Assembly (NCBI GenBank): GCA_009746045.1
Contig: RPFO01001639.1
Span: forward strand, 1 to 64,000
Reading direction: 5' to 3'
Source of the DNA: Mesostigma viride
Lineage: Eukaryota; Streptophyta; Mesostigmatophyceae; Mesostigmatales; Mesostigmataceae
DNA length: 64,000 bases
A model generated the notes under the pieces. That model made no database searches. It was not told the origin of the DNA and saw nothing but the letters and a program-made list of their open reading frames with translations. This document shows, piece by piece, positions 1 through 9,808 of this stretch; position 1 is the stretch's first letter, and every line of letters begins with the position of its first letter. A program made the translations under genes and the position numbers.

Positions 1-135
1 CTCAGAAGGCGATGGGGAATAGAGGCGAGGAAGATCGGGAGCGTTTTGAAGTATATGGCCCTTGACAGGACCGTCCAGCCACAAACCAGATTTATTTCTC
101 AGCCATCTAGTACTATCGAGGACGATGAAAGTTAA
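1..135 (+). CDS. C-terminal end of an upstream viral ORF (partial)
   Basis: A reading frame is open from the first base and stops with TAA at 133-135, giving 44 residues that end in an acidic tail (STIEDDES). The stop overlaps the start of the next ORF (ATG at 125), the compact packing usual in polinton-like viruses. The rest of the gene lies before the window, so no function can be given. It could be a chance open frame, but the overlap and the viral block that follows favour a real gene end. Confidence 0.4.
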   Translation, partial: LRRRWGIEARKIGSVLKYMALDRTVQPQTRFISQPSSTIEDDES

Positions 136-481
136 TTTTGGAGCAATCGGAAACGTGGCTAGACGCGTGGGAGAGTTTGCCGGCAACGCTATCAAGAGGG
201 TCGGCGACGGGGCGGCCATCGTGTCAGCTGTCAAGAAAGCCGGGCACGTCGCTGGCGAAGTCATCTCAAAAATTGGCGACGGGGCGCGGGCTGCCAAACA
301 GGCGGCGGGCATTGTCGATTCCGCGCTCGGACACATCCCATCCAACATGATCGCGAAGAGTACGCTGCTCGGGAAAGCGTACTCGGTCGCAAACACTGGT
401 CTGAGCGCCTTGTCCAACCTCGAAAGACGGGTTGATGGAGCGAAGGTAAAAAATCCCATACTCGGCCAGCTTCTTCAGTAA
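125..481 (+). CDS. Small basic Gly/Ala-rich virion-type protein, 118 aa
   Basis: Start chosen at ATG 125 (MKVNFGAIGN); the frame also runs upstream to 62. The protein has repeated amphipathic helix-like segments built from Gly, Ala, Val and Lys/Arg (GNAIKRVGDG, EVISKIGDG) and no catalytic motif. Such small basic amphipathic proteins next to the capsid gene of polinton-like and adinto-like viruses are usually thought to be internal or membrane-active virion proteins. That role is inferred from composition and position only. The frame is intact and the gene lies 30 nt before the capsid ORF on the same strand. Confidence 0.5.
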   Translation: MKVNFGAIGNVARRVGEFAGNAIKRVGDGAAIVSAVKKAGHVAGEVISKIGDGARAAKQAAGIVDSALGHIPSNMIAKSTLLGKAYSVANTGLSALSNLERRVDGAKVKNPILGQLLQ

Positions 482-511
482 AAATATCTCATTCGAATGT
501 ATACACAATCT

Positions 512-1803
512 ATGGCTTCGGACAATTCCTGGTACTCGCGCGCTATCCCCAAGTCCATGCAATACCTCGTGAAGGCGCTGGGTCAGCACACGACTCAACG
601 AGTCCATCTCAGCACCCTCTCAGCAAGCGACGGCATCAAACAAGGGTCTGTGGTCGCGGTCCGCCTCCCCACGTCCGGGTTCGTGGACTTGCACTCCTTC
701 GCAATGTTTTTCACGGGGACCCCCACGACCACGGCGGGGTTCGCAAGTTCCCCGCGTACACGTCCTCCATCATCAGGCGCCTCGAGGTACTGGCAGGAGG
801 TCAGACCGTCGACAGCATCAACGACTACTCCCAGCTGTTCCATACGCTGCTCTCGGTGCACGGCGGTGTCGAGTACAATCTCGCGCAGGCTCCCGCTGGT
901 TGGTCGAAGAATAACAACATCGTCATTGCTGATGCGGCTGGCGCTCTCACAAACAACGTGAAGGCAAACACCGCAGTGGACGGCGTCATTGACCACTTTT
1001 TGGGATTCCTGAGTGGCGAGCCTCGGATCGTGGATCTGAGTCTCTTCCCCCCCATCGAGATCCGAATCACACTCATGGACGGAGGGGTGATGCTTCCTAG
1101 CGTGGCGCAAGCAGCTGCTGCTGGTGGCATCGTGGCCGTTGACGCAGGAACGGGGGTTGGTTTCGAACTGAGCAACATCCACTTTAGCATCGACACGTAC
1201 AGGTTCCAAGAAGATATCGTGGGCCAGATTTTCTCGTCCAGGCTTGCCGAGGGTGGAACTCTCTCCTTCAAGTGGCGGACGTGGCAGTCCACCAAACAGT
1301 CGCTCGGGACTCGCACTCCCTATGCCATCAAGGCGTCGCTGTCTTCCGCGTCCGCCAGCAAACTCCTGGCGATTCAGGTTGCTGCCGGCGCGGACGTGAC
1401 CAACGCATCTGGCAATACGATGTTCAATCACATCGCGGATGGTATGACTTCCTACCAATACGACATCAACGGATCCAACCTAGCGCCTGGATACCGTACG
1501 AACGCAACCGAGGCGTGGATCAATCTGTTGTCCGCGTTCGGTGACCAGGGGAATGTCTTGTCCTGTGTCCGGGAGGGCATGACTCCTACCACGTGGCTAA
1601 ACAACAACTTCACGATGGCGTGTCACCTTAATATGCCGTGTGCCGGTCCAGAGTACATGAGCGGCCTTGACCTTCGTGGCACGGCATCGGTGGTCACGCT
1701 GCGAGTCGAGAAGGGAGCAACGGACTGCATTTCCTACATCTTCACGGAATGCGAATCAAAGATGGACATCGCTGCAGGCAGGCAGGCAGCCGTGTACCTC
1801 TAA
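512..1803 (+). pseudogene. MCP: Polinton-like virus major capsid protein, one frameshift
   Basis: Two overlapping frames together read as one capsid protein of about 430 aa. The first frame (from ATG 512, or 497) gives the N-terminus; after a G run near 735-745 the reading moves to the frame ending at 1803. The joined part contains the segment typical of PLV/virophage double-jelly-roll capsid proteins, in which an RRLEVLAGGQ-type strand is followed by an SINDYSQLF-type helix (about 770-840). The shift equals one missing base in a short G run, so it may be decay or a base-call error. The rest, to residue Leu before TAA 1801, is intact. Family assignment rests on motif recognition, not on a search. 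Confidence 0.75.
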
Positions 1804-1817
1804 AAAATATATACGTG

Positions 1818-1822
1818 TGTAA
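1818..1822 (+). terminator. TGTAA poly(A)-like signal after capsid gene
   Basis: TGTAA lies 15 nt past the capsid stop codon. TGTAA is the usual poly(A) signal of chlorophyte green algae. The same pentamer follows the viral adhesin and the last viral ORF. Confidence 0.4.
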
Positions 1823-1831
1823 TGACAAACG

Positions 1832-2002
1832 ATGGACTACTTTCGAGACCCTAGCATCACAGCTAATCCGTTTAACAGGTTGAAGTTGATTTTTGACATT
1901 CCTGAAATGGCAGATTCTGGTCTGTCCATGACAATGCCAGCTAGACGAGCATTGCCCCTTCTCCCCACCTTCAAGTATCCGCTACCAAACCAAAAAAAAT
2001 AA
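1832..2002 (+). CDS. Small ORF between capsid and adhesin genes, 56 aa
   Basis: ATG 1832 to TAA 2002 encodes 56 residues beginning MDYFRDPSITANPFNRLK and ending in a Lys-rich tail. It fills the gap between the capsid stop and the adhesin start, is on the same strand and follows an AT-rich stretch (1801-1822). It is not recognised. The intact frame and tight packing suggest a small virion or accessory protein; a chance ORF cannot be excluded at this length. Confidence 0.4.
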   Translation: MDYFRDPSITANPFNRLKLIFDIPEMADSGLSMTMPARRALPLLPTFKYPLPNQKK

Positions 2003-2021
2003 CGACGATTAGTCTATACAA

Positions 2022-3989
2022 ATGTTGCTGGATAGTGGTATATGCCCCGCTCTTTTATATAAACGACGCGTTCCTAGTACCTCGGTCACGGTTGGGTTAT
2101 CAACAGTGGACCTTACACCATCGAATGTCCCCGTTTTCGTGATGGCGACATTTAATGAAGACGTCACTGGTTTTGATCTATCAGACATTGACGTGACAAA
2201 CGGAACGGCAGTCGACCTCTTTTTAGGTGCACCGGCGACGTATTTTTTTGATATAACAAATATCACAGGTTCGATCCCAACCACGGTTTCCGTGAAAGAA
2301 AATAAGGTAACAGGGGTTTCTGGGGCATATAACGACGAATCCAACCTGTTATCATTTACCTACACCCCTCCTTCCACCACCGTCACACTTGCTACAACGG
2401 CAGGCGCTAATCCTACTGCGAGCCCTATCGCAGTGGCTGCCACTTTCAGTAAGTCCATAGCTGGTTTTTCCATAGACGACATAGTAGTTACCAATGGGAC
2501 CGCTTCCTCGTTGACAGGCAGTGGTTCATCTTATACATTCTCGGTCACTCCCGTCACGGCACACCCCCCACCACTGTTAGCGTGGGAGTGGATGTGGTGG
2601 ACGGTGGAAACGACGCATCCAATACTCTAACATTCACACTGAGCCCTCCACCTATCACGGTCGCTCTATCTACAGCTGCAGGGACGTATCCAACCACAAG
2701 CCCCGTCACAATGGATGTCACATTTGACAAGCCCGTGACGGGTTTGGTAGCGGGGACATCTACGTGAACAACGGAACAGCGTCGTCGGTAACCGGTACCG
2801 GGGCATCATACCAGTTCGCAGTGACACCGACCACTCCATACTCCCAGACGACCGTGAGGGTGGTCGATGGCACGACGGTAGGCGAATTCGGGGTCACAAA
2901 CGCCGAGTCCAACACGGTCGCGTTCACCTACTCCCCGCCGCCTACCGTCACCCTCGCGACTTCGGCCGGGGCAACACCGTCCGCGAGCCCAGTCGGCGTG
3001 ACGGCTACCTTCAGCCGGTCAGTCACTGGTTTTGCGCTCGGGGACATCGTCGTTACCAACGGGACGGCGTCCAACTTGGTGCAGGTAAACGCGGCGTTTT
3101 ACACGTTCGACGTGTCAGGAACCTCGAACACTTGACGACCGTCAGCGTGGGTGCCAACGCGGCGACAGACTCCGTGTCGGGCCATGGGAACTCGGCGTCT
3201 AACTCGCTTACTTTTACGTATACGCCAGTTTACAACCCCGCAACAGACCCCAATCTGTTCGCGTGGTACGATCCGTCCGACAGCGCCACGGTGTTCAGCG
3301 ACACGTGGCACAACCCAGCAAAACACGACAGGTGGGAACGTGATGCGCGTGAACGACAAGGGGCCGAACGGGTACCACGTGACGCAGGCAACTTCCGCCA
3401 AGTGCCCGACACTGGATACGGCGGAGCTGAACTCGAAACGGTCCCTCCGTTTTATTAACTCGCGGTCTGGCTTGTTGGAGTCCGTGAACAATTTCTGGAA
3501 CGCGGTCGGGGTAAGTGCGAGTGTTTTTATAGTCGCCAAACAGCTAACGACTGCAACGTATCCAGTTAGGGAGTTTTACGGGTATTAGAGGATATGCTTG
3601 GATCGTCGAACGGCAATTGTTATCTCATGTCTTATCAGTCAGAGGCAAGATCGTTCTCCTCTTTACTCCCGGTGTCGCGACACCGTGAGCACCAGGGCTC
3701 AGTTCTTTGACAACAAGGCACACGTCTGGCGCTTTCATGCAACAGCAGTACAAACGCCTTTCTCACCCGCTTCGACGGACGACCCGGCTATGACAGAGTG
3801 GGATCGGATCCTATACTTGGTTCAGGGAATCTTTCTATTGGAGGAGACGCGTCCAACGCGAGTCGTGCTTTTGATGGGTGGATTGGTGAGATCCTAATCT
3901 ACAACACAGCCAAGACGTCAGCGGAGCTTGAGGTGATCCGCGGCTACCTCGCATCCAAGTGGGGGGCACCGTTAACTCCTCCAGCATAG
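2022..3989 (+). pseudogene. Viral adhesin/fibre with bacterial Ig-like repeats and LamG-like end, broken
   Basis: The reading continues through at least seven frame changes. It holds four repeats (about 2080-2370, 2380-2640, 2650-2940, 2945-3215) with the pattern of bacterial Big_12 Ig-like domains: a beta strand ending VTGF, then DIVVTNGTAS, a YTFSVTP strand, and an asn..LTFTY end. From 3235 a concanavalin/LamG-type unit follows (FAWYDPSDSATV start, GWIGEILIYN and LASKWG near the end). Phage and large-virus host-recognition fibres often carry such units, so host binding at the virion surface is the inferred role. Frame changes near 2565, 2745, 3122, 3320, 3590, 3690 and 3790 make it non-functional as read. 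Most equal one missing base, several at homopolymers. Confidence 0.65.
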
Positions 3990-4019
3990 GCCTCTATAAC
4001 TAAATATCTATCCATATCA

Positions 4020-4024
4020 TGTAA
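4020..4024 (+). terminator. TGTAA poly(A)-like signal after adhesin gene
   Basis: TGTAA 31 nt past the adhesin stop and just before the next ORF. Same signal type as at 1818 and 5518. Confidence 0.35.
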
Positions 4025-4027
4025 GCA

Positions 4028-4540
4028 ATGGACTATCCAAATTATTACCAGATAGTACTTGACAGCGAGGCCTCATCGAGTGACAGTGACGTTGACAATG
4101 CGGCATTTCGTTTTAAAATTAAACCAGATCCAAGTGCTCCCATCATTGACGGGGATTGGAGAGGCGGGCTTCACTTTGCGTCCATTGCAGGAATCGAAAG
4201 CACCCCCCCTCACGTGCTCATTGGCTTGGTATCCCCCAGTTTCTTGGGTGGTGAGCACAATTTGGACCAGGGGGTTGTGTTGGGATCAGAAATATGCAAA
4301 AAAGCAACAGCAACAACGACCACTTTCGACTATTCTTTGATCAATGATCACGCATATTTCAATTTGAGGAATCCACATCTCTTTAGGAACGGGGGCATTC
4401 TGGAGATAAGGTTGGCCCACATAGATAGGGACGTAGGAGACACGGAATATCAAAACGTTGCTGCATACGATTCTTTCGTCTGCGTGTTACAATTTGAGAG
4501 GGTGCGAGGTTTTAATAAATGCAAATGTCATGGCAAGTAA
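4028..4540 (+). CDS. Putative minor virion (jelly-roll-like) protein, 170 aa
   Basis: An intact frame starts MDYPNYYQIVLDSEAS and ends near FVCVLQFERVRG. Proteins with a YxIVLDS start, a central HFASIAGI-type strand and a C-terminal hydrophobic strand ending LQF recur next to capsid genes in polinton-like viruses and virophages, where a minor capsid (penton) jelly roll is expected. That gives a tentative role as minor capsid or other structural protein. No catalytic residues are seen. It follows the adhesin by 38 nt and overlaps the next small ORF by 11 nt. Assignment is by pattern and position only. Confidence 0.5.
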   Translation: MDYPNYYQIVLDSEASSSDSDVDNAAFRFKIKPDPSAPIIDGDWRGGLHFASIAGIESTPPHVLIGLVSPSFLGGEHNLDQGVVLGSEICKKATATTTTFDYSLINDHAYFNLRNPHLFRNGGILEIRLAHIDRDVGDTEYQNVAAYDSFVCVLQFERVRGFNKCKCHGK

Positions 4541-4733
4541 TTTCTGCGCATCATATATGGGTGGTTGCTTCGGAAAATTCACTCTCGTGGACACTCTAGA
4601 ATCTTCGTTCAGGCGCTTGACAAGTGACCCAGTTGATTACTCGCACGCTTACGAGTCTTTTTACCTAAATTCACGTCCCAGAACTCGCCACGTGGTAGAG
4701 GCCACCTTAGACTTGCATCGCTCCGAAATTTAG
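4530..4733 (+). CDS. Small overlapping viral ORF, 67 aa
   Basis: ATG 4530 lies inside the end of the preceding ORF (11 nt overlap, different frame), giving 67 residues beginning MASNFCASYMGGCFGKF. The product is not recognised. Overlapping starts are common in compact viral genomes, which is the main support. The frame opens further upstream to 4458, but that would overlap the preceding gene by more than 80 nt. Confidence 0.35.
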   Translation: MASNFCASYMGGCFGKFTLVDTLESSFRRLTSDPVDYSHAYESFYLNSRPRTRHVVEATLDLHRSEI

Positions 4734-4883
4734 CCAAGTTCGACACTTGTACAAGTCCAGCCACCTTCGCGTCCTGTCCAGGCCGTGCCAGCAGACGTAA
4801 CGGACCTTGGCACATTGTGCACAAATAGGCAAAATCACGTGCAAGTCACGCATCTCACGTTGCCAAGCTCTCTGCCGGTAGCC

Positions 4884-5510
4884 ATGGCTTCCCGAAACGC
4901 AGGGCCTTGCGAGAAGGCGTTGGCAATGCTTGGAAAAATCCTCGATGGTCTCGAGGACGGCCAGACAAAGATATCTGACCAGCTCGCACACCTGACGCAC
5001 AAGGTCTCCCTTCTTTCCGGAAACGAAGGTGCTGTTGGAGGCACCGGACCTACCTGCGAGGTCTTCAAGATTCACGACGCCGGATATGACGATGTCGACC
5101 GCAAGACGCCAAAAATTTGCGTCGAGTGGGTCTACGAGAAGAATGCGGCAAAGCCGAGGAAGGTCGAGGACCGCTGCGAGTGGATTCGCCTCGACCAAGC
5201 CGACGGGTGCGTTAAGATGGTTGACGATTTCCTCAATGGCTTCTCCAAGTCCAAGCGCCAGCCAGGCATTTCCCCCATTGCGCTCTACAGGGCATGGGAG
5301 GAGGTAAAGAAGGGTTTCGAGGACGCAAAGACCGCCACTTCCAATGGCAGGAAGAGGAGCCGCGAGGAGCGTCAAGCTCCCACGGCCATGGCGACAAGAA
5401 GCTCCGCCTCGTACGTTGAAGAGCCTGACTGGACACTCCAAGGACAAGGAGTAGATTGTCGTCTTGTTGACGACGGCAACGAGCTTGCCATTTCGCTCTT
5501 GTTGAGCTGA
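4884..5510 (+). CDS. Uncharacterised viral protein, 208 aa
   Basis: The frame is open from 4785, but ATG 4884 (MASRNAGPCEKALAMLGKIL) is preferred because the stretch before it is low-complexity. The protein has an N-terminal amphipathic helix-rich part (LDGLEDGQTKISDQLAHLTH, coiled-coil-like), a central basic/acidic region (VDRKTPKICVEWVYEKNAAK) with WVYEK and CEWIRLDQ segments, and a basic tract GRKRSREERQ near residue 165 that could be a nuclear localisation or nucleic-acid contact. No known domain is recognised. It is the last ORF of the viral block and is followed at once by TGTAA (5518). Confidence 0.5.
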   Translation: MASRNAGPCEKALAMLGKILDGLEDGQTKISDQLAHLTHKVSLLSGNEGAVGGTGPTCEVFKIHDAGYDDVDRKTPKICVEWVYEKNAAKPRKVEDRCEWIRLDQADGCVKMVDDFLNGFSKSKRQPGISPIALYRAWEEVKKGFEDAKTATSNGRKRSREERQAPTAMATRSSASYVEEPDWTLQGQGVDCRLVDDGNELAISLLLS

Positions 5511-5517
5511 TAACGAA

Positions 5518-5522
5518 TGTAA
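5518..5522 (+). terminator. TGTAA poly(A)-like signal at end of viral block
   Basis: TGTAA starts 8 nt past the stop codon of the last viral ORF and is followed by an AT-rich tail (5525-5545). It fits the chlorophyte poly(A) signal. Confidence 0.35.
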
Positions 5523-5781
5523 ACGTGTTATATTTTTTAATGAATTCGTTTATGCAGTATAAAACGCGTCAATGCATGCTGAAAACAATTTTCATTTCGT
5601 CTCGAATTGCAGTTCTAACTGCAGGTTAAAAATCCAGAGTAAACCTCTTATGCATCGACACAGGTCGTGTGGGATTCTTGCATAGGTCGTCTGAGTTTCC
5701 AGAGGTTACACAGGGTAATAAAATGACACTCTGCACACCCCGCCGCGCGGCCCTCGCCGGCTCCCTCACCCTGCGAGGCCA

Positions 5782-6156
5782 TGGCGAAAAATTGGGCGGT
5801 CTTTTCTTAAGAGTAAGTACGTGCAATTTTTCGCCACATCCAACAACCCACGCCACCTCAGCGCCGGCCAGTGGGGAAAGGTGGCGAAAAATTGGGCGTT
5901 CTTTATATAAGAGTAAGTACGTGCAATTTTTCGCCATCACTCTCACACCTTGACAAACACCTCCTATAACCCGCGCCAAGGGGTGGCAGGGTGGCGAAAA
6001 ATTGGGCGTTCTTTTCTTAAGAGTAAGTACGTGCAATTTTTCGCCATCCTTGTCACACCTTGACAAACACCTCCTATGACCCGCGCCAAGGGGTGGCAGG
6101 GTGGCGAAAAATTGGGCGTTCTTTTCTTAAGAGTAAGTACGTGCAATTTTTCGCCA
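5782..6156. repeat. Four tandem hairpin elements, 55 nt each, 100-110 bp period
   Basis: Copies lie at 5782-5836, 5882-5936, 5992-6046 and 6102-6156. Each begins TGGCGAAAAATTG and ends with its exact reverse complement CAATTTTTCGCCA. The arms extend imperfectly to about 20 bp round a near-constant centre that contains AAGAGTAAGTACG. The spacers are also similar (CCGCGCCAAGGGGTGGCAGG before copies 3 and 4), so the true unit is about 110 bp. No ORF is plausible here. They could be a tandemly amplified MITE or a structured regulatory or terminal region of the virus. Confidence 0.85.
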
Positions 6157-6271
6157 TCCTTGTCACACCCCCAACACACCATCACAACTGCCGGGGTGGT
6201 GACAGATGCCAGCCTAAATGTCACAACCTGGTGAGCAGTGGTGGCAGGGGGGCACTTCTGTTTTTGCAAGT

Positions 6272-6303
6272 GGTTTAGGGTTTTAGGGTTTAGGGCTTAG
6301 GGT
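6272..6303 (+). repeat. Interstitial telomere-like TTTAGGG repeats
   Basis: Four degenerate units of the plant/green-algal telomere repeat lie just past the hairpin array. They may mark an old break repaired with telomeric DNA or a telomere-like viral end. Up to 6420 nothing else is visible apart from short direct repeats (GTCACTATAGGG, GATGACGGAAT). Confidence 0.8.
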
Positions 6304-6424
6304 GAGACCCATCCTAGGCCGCGGTCACTATAGGGTCACTATAGGGGTGGCAGATGCCAGCATAAGGGTGATGCACTTCTCCTAGTCGCGATGACGGAAT
6401 GATGACGGAATGATGATGGAAGCT

Positions 6425-9160
6425 ACTTAATTAATTAATTAATATCTGCATTGGGAGTACGTACATGTAGCACATATCCTGGAGAATGGGCACATGGCTT
6501 TTCATACATTCTAGGCTACTTCCTGCAAGCTAGGGTGGAATGTTAGCCCCTAAATGGGCGGAAATGCTGCCGATAAATCGGCAGTAACTCACCTATTTTG
6601 TAAACCAGCCCCTGTACAACCTAGCAATATCCAATGGCTGTCCTTGGGGGGCAAGCATGTCCATGAGTTGCCCTAAGCCGTGATATATCACAACCTCACA
6701 TATATTCATCGTAGGCCATGTATAACTGCCGTCAAAGTCAGGGGGGTCAAGACGAGCGTTTTCATTTTTGGTAGAATGTGCATTTTGAATTATGTTGTAA
6801 GAGCTAGGCACCTACCACTTCAGGGATGATAAACAATTAGTTGCTGAACAGTTTGAGCCATTGGGGTCATCATTTGGGTGGGTATACCAGCAGTTACACC
6901 CAGTACAGCCCATAGGAGTACCGTTGGTAAAAAGCAACCAAGGGGGTAGGAGTGGGCATACTACCTACTAATACCTACTAATATGGCCCCCAACCATGCC
7001 ACACAATACATTTCCCTTCCACAATGATGGGGAAACATAACTGCATCATCACACTGCCCTTACATGGCACCTATGTGCAGGTGCCACCTTGTCCATGCAC
7101 GTAGGTAACGTGGTACGGATACCCTACGCAAGGCATGCATTCTAGGAGCCGGCAGCCACCAACAAACTAGTGATTTTAAGCCTATTTCAGTTTGCCCTAG
7201 CAAGGATAAACTAGGCCTAAGCTGCTATAGCTTGCCAGGTGATGGCCAGCACACCTGGTGGCACATGCTGACAATGGGAAGCTTCTACTCACCGGTTACA
7301 TGCTTGATGATGCCACAGAGACCAGCCAACTGCCTCACACTCATGCAATATGTGTGTGGGAAATGTATAACAAACATATATGGAGGTATTCAAACCCATA
7401 CAGCCTCTAAAACTTATCACCATCACCCTGTGGCAGGTCAACTGACTGAGGGAAGCATCTAAGAAGGGTGTTTTAGAAAGGGGCCAGGCCAGGGTCAAGA
7501 AAGAGCATGAATAATGCAAAAAGAATGTGCTACACAAGCTAGAACGTATATATAAACGTCAAACATCGATAGGAAAACGATGCTTAAGCTTTACCAGGCA
7601 TGGATGGCGTTACCTTGGCCCAGGCGGTGGCCGCAAAATGGCGCATTTCGGCACACCAAAGTTGTGCAGCATGGTCGCTGGATTCGGCGATTTCTGGCCA
7701 CCCTTGCACGTTCACGACTACCATGTATCATAAAAAGTACAAAGAAACCAATATGTCCTTTAAAATACGCCGGAAAGGTATTGCTGTCAACGTTTCTATC
7801 GTCCGGCCTGATCGCAGTTTTTTCCAGCAAGAACGCTGCCGAAACCTATCAAATGGCATTCCCGCGAACCAAAAATTGGCCTGTATGATCTTTAGGACGT
7901 ATAAAATCAATATCCTAAGTTTGGCCAGAAAATTCCAACTCAAACGTAAATGCCATGCGTGGGCGCAAGCCGCCATGGCCAGGTCGTCGTTTTCCGGAAT
8001 GCACGTTGTACGTGAAAAAGTACCCTGACCCCTTGTACTTTGACCGGCCAGAACACCTCCATAACTTTGTCAAAATATAGCAAACCCTAGTATCATGTTC
8101 TGGAGAAACTTATAAACTTTCATTCTTCTCAGCTAAACGTTTCCTAATTCCCAATGGTATTCTAGCAAACTGGTCCCCCGAGTAGGTGCCGACAAATCGG
8201 CTGTAAGTCACTTTTTGGCGGAAAATCGGCAGCAAGACCATTTAGGGGTTAGCAACACTTGCTCTAGGTGCCTCAAGGGCACCGGCACCACCATGCTGTC
8301 TCGGGTTCAACCCAACTAAGGGGCCGGGGGTACCAGGACCTTAAACAGGTCCTGTTTCTCTAGCTTGCCCAAGGGCTTGCGCCACAGGGCCCTGTATTGA
8401 CGTAAAGCGTGCCAGGCAAAGGGAGATATGGTGGTCCAGATAGGGTTTGCAGCTCCAGGGAAACCAGCAACTTGACGCGGTCCCTATATTGGACGCGAGA
8501 GCCATCAAGGAGAAAGAGGTCAGTCGGGCGGTGGCTGAGTGAGCCCAACCGCCAGGGCCTCTGTCTTCTTGCTGACCAGCTTGAGCCCCACCACTCAGGC
8601 CTCGATTGCGAGGCAGTCAAGCCACGTCTGCATGCACGGGCTCAGTACGGTCCTCGAAGAGGGTGGTGTCGTCTGCATAGATGATTTCCGCAAGCCGAAT
8701 CCATGTGCTCCGTGTTCGCCCTGCCATGTCAGAATTAGTTGGCGACCTTCACCTGTGGTTCCCTACCCACAATGCGAGCAAACCGCTTGCGCGCCTGAAT
8801 CATTACGTATTCGGCGACCACAGTAGAATGAACAGTATGGCGAGAGCACGTGCGCAGCCCTACCACACACCCTTCTGTAGAGGGCATGGTGGCGTGGACC
8901 CGGGTAGGAAGTGCGCACCGAGGTGGTGGACCCTTCATACAGTTTGCGGATGACAGCTAAAAGGGGGAGGGGGATCCGGAACAGAACGAGGATGTCCCAC
9001 ATTGCAGACCAGAAACCGGAATTAAAGGCTTTGACATGAAGTCCACTAGCACAAGGTGCAGAAGGGACACACGTACAGTTCCTGAGCTGCATCACACCCA
9101 GAAACGCAGGGCGGCGCAGCTCCTCGGCAAGTGTGCTTGCTGTCTCATTGAACAATGGCG
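6425..9160 (-). mobile_element. Degenerate LINE, minus strand, split by a DNA transposon
   Basis: The low-coordinate end has a TAAT/TTAA tail (6425-6443) and the 3' end shared by LINE copies elsewhere in the window (near 28924 and 41663), in minus orientation. After the inserted element at 6547-8248, the reverse transcriptase resumes at 8249-9160. On the minus strand this shows DDTTLFEDR-type and WLDCL segments near 8600-8690 and an RT palm segment with RKLYEGS near 8990, both matching the plus-strand LINE at 26750-27700. Many stops and frame changes show it is dead. The 5' limit is uncertain and may include the ORF at 9449-9808. Confidence 0.7.
6547..8248. mobile_element. 1.7 kb DNA transposon with inverted ends and TTAG target duplication
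   Basis: The left end (6547) reads CCCCTAAATGG and the right end (8248) is its exact complement. Further in, the arms share GCTGCCGAT and a small inner palindrome of the TGCCGATAAATCGGCA type (right copy diverged). TTAG flanks both ends (6543-6546 and 8249-8252). Removing the insert rejoins the LINE sequence to match the uninterrupted copy near 29030-29060. A TTA-type duplication suggests a PIF/Harbinger-like element, but the 4-base duplication leaves this open. The longest inner frame, 7600-8028 (142 aa), resembles no transposase, so the element looks non-autonomous. Confidence 0.8.
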
Positions 9161-9448
9161 GTCAAGTTCTTGCCGGTAACGTCGGCAAACTTGGTAGGTT
9201 TGGCGGGGGCTGCTGCAGGGCTTCTTCAGCTCCAGCAGTAAGGCCGTCGTAGCAGCAGACGCCTCCGCCATGGCCTTGATGTCGCCCTGCACTGAGACGT
9301 AAGAGACTGTGTGAGGATCTGCAGCAGCACGGTAGCTTCGTCCGCGGGGGCTGGCCTGGCGATGGCCGGCGCCGGCAGCTCGACGAGTTCAGGGCAGCAC
9401 GAAAGAAGACAGGCAAGTCGGCAATCTTTGGGCTCCCACTGAGGCCAC

Positions 9449-9808
9449 TCATCCGAAGCAGCCTCCATAACCTGGCCGCTGCGAGGGTGGCGAATCGGGG
9501 CCGGCGTTGTGTTCGTTGCGGAGCTTCAGCACGCTTAGCACAGCGGCGTCGCTGAAGTCGAGTAAGGCAGCGATGTCGTCCAGGCTCAAACGCTGGCCTG
9601 GCGTGTAGAAGGATGCAGAAATGGCGTCCTGCAAGGAGGATTCAACCGCCATTGGGGCTGCTTCCGAAGTCTCGGGTCGCTTGTGAGCGACGTTCTCGGC
9701 GGCGACAATGTCGTTGGCGATTTCGTTTTCGGCAAGTTTGGCATCAAGAGATTCGGCTGCAGGAGCTGAAGACGATGCGGGAGCCTCCATATCTACGTTC
9801 AATAGCAC
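9449..9808 (-). CDS. Uncharacterised ORF, 119 aa, possible LINE ORF1 or gene relic
   Basis: On the minus strand, from about 9808 (an internal Met at 9790 begins MEAPASSSAPAAESLDAKL), an acidic, Ala/Ser-rich frame runs to a stop at 9449. A second frame just downstream (WPQWEPKDCRLACLLSCC, about 9300-9450) looks like its continuation after a frame change. No domain is recognised. Its position directly 5' of the minus-strand LINE reverse transcriptase makes a LINE ORF1 possible; a host gene fragment is the alternative. Confidence 0.3.
   Translation of the reverse strand: MLLNVDMEAPASSSAPAAESLDAKLAENEIANDIVAAENVAHKRPETSEAAPMAVESSLQDAISASFYTPGQRLSLDDIAALLDFSDAAVLSVLKLRNEHNAGPDSPPSQRPGYGGCFG

Noticed and set aside
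2265-2290. tRNA T-arm-like GGTTCGATCCC
   Set aside because: No matching acceptor or anticodon arms nearby; it is inside the viral adhesin reading frame. No tRNA or rRNA was found in the window.
7600-8028. 142-aa frame as a transposase
   Set aside because: No DDE-type motif or other recognisable domain; kept only as content of the DNA transposon.
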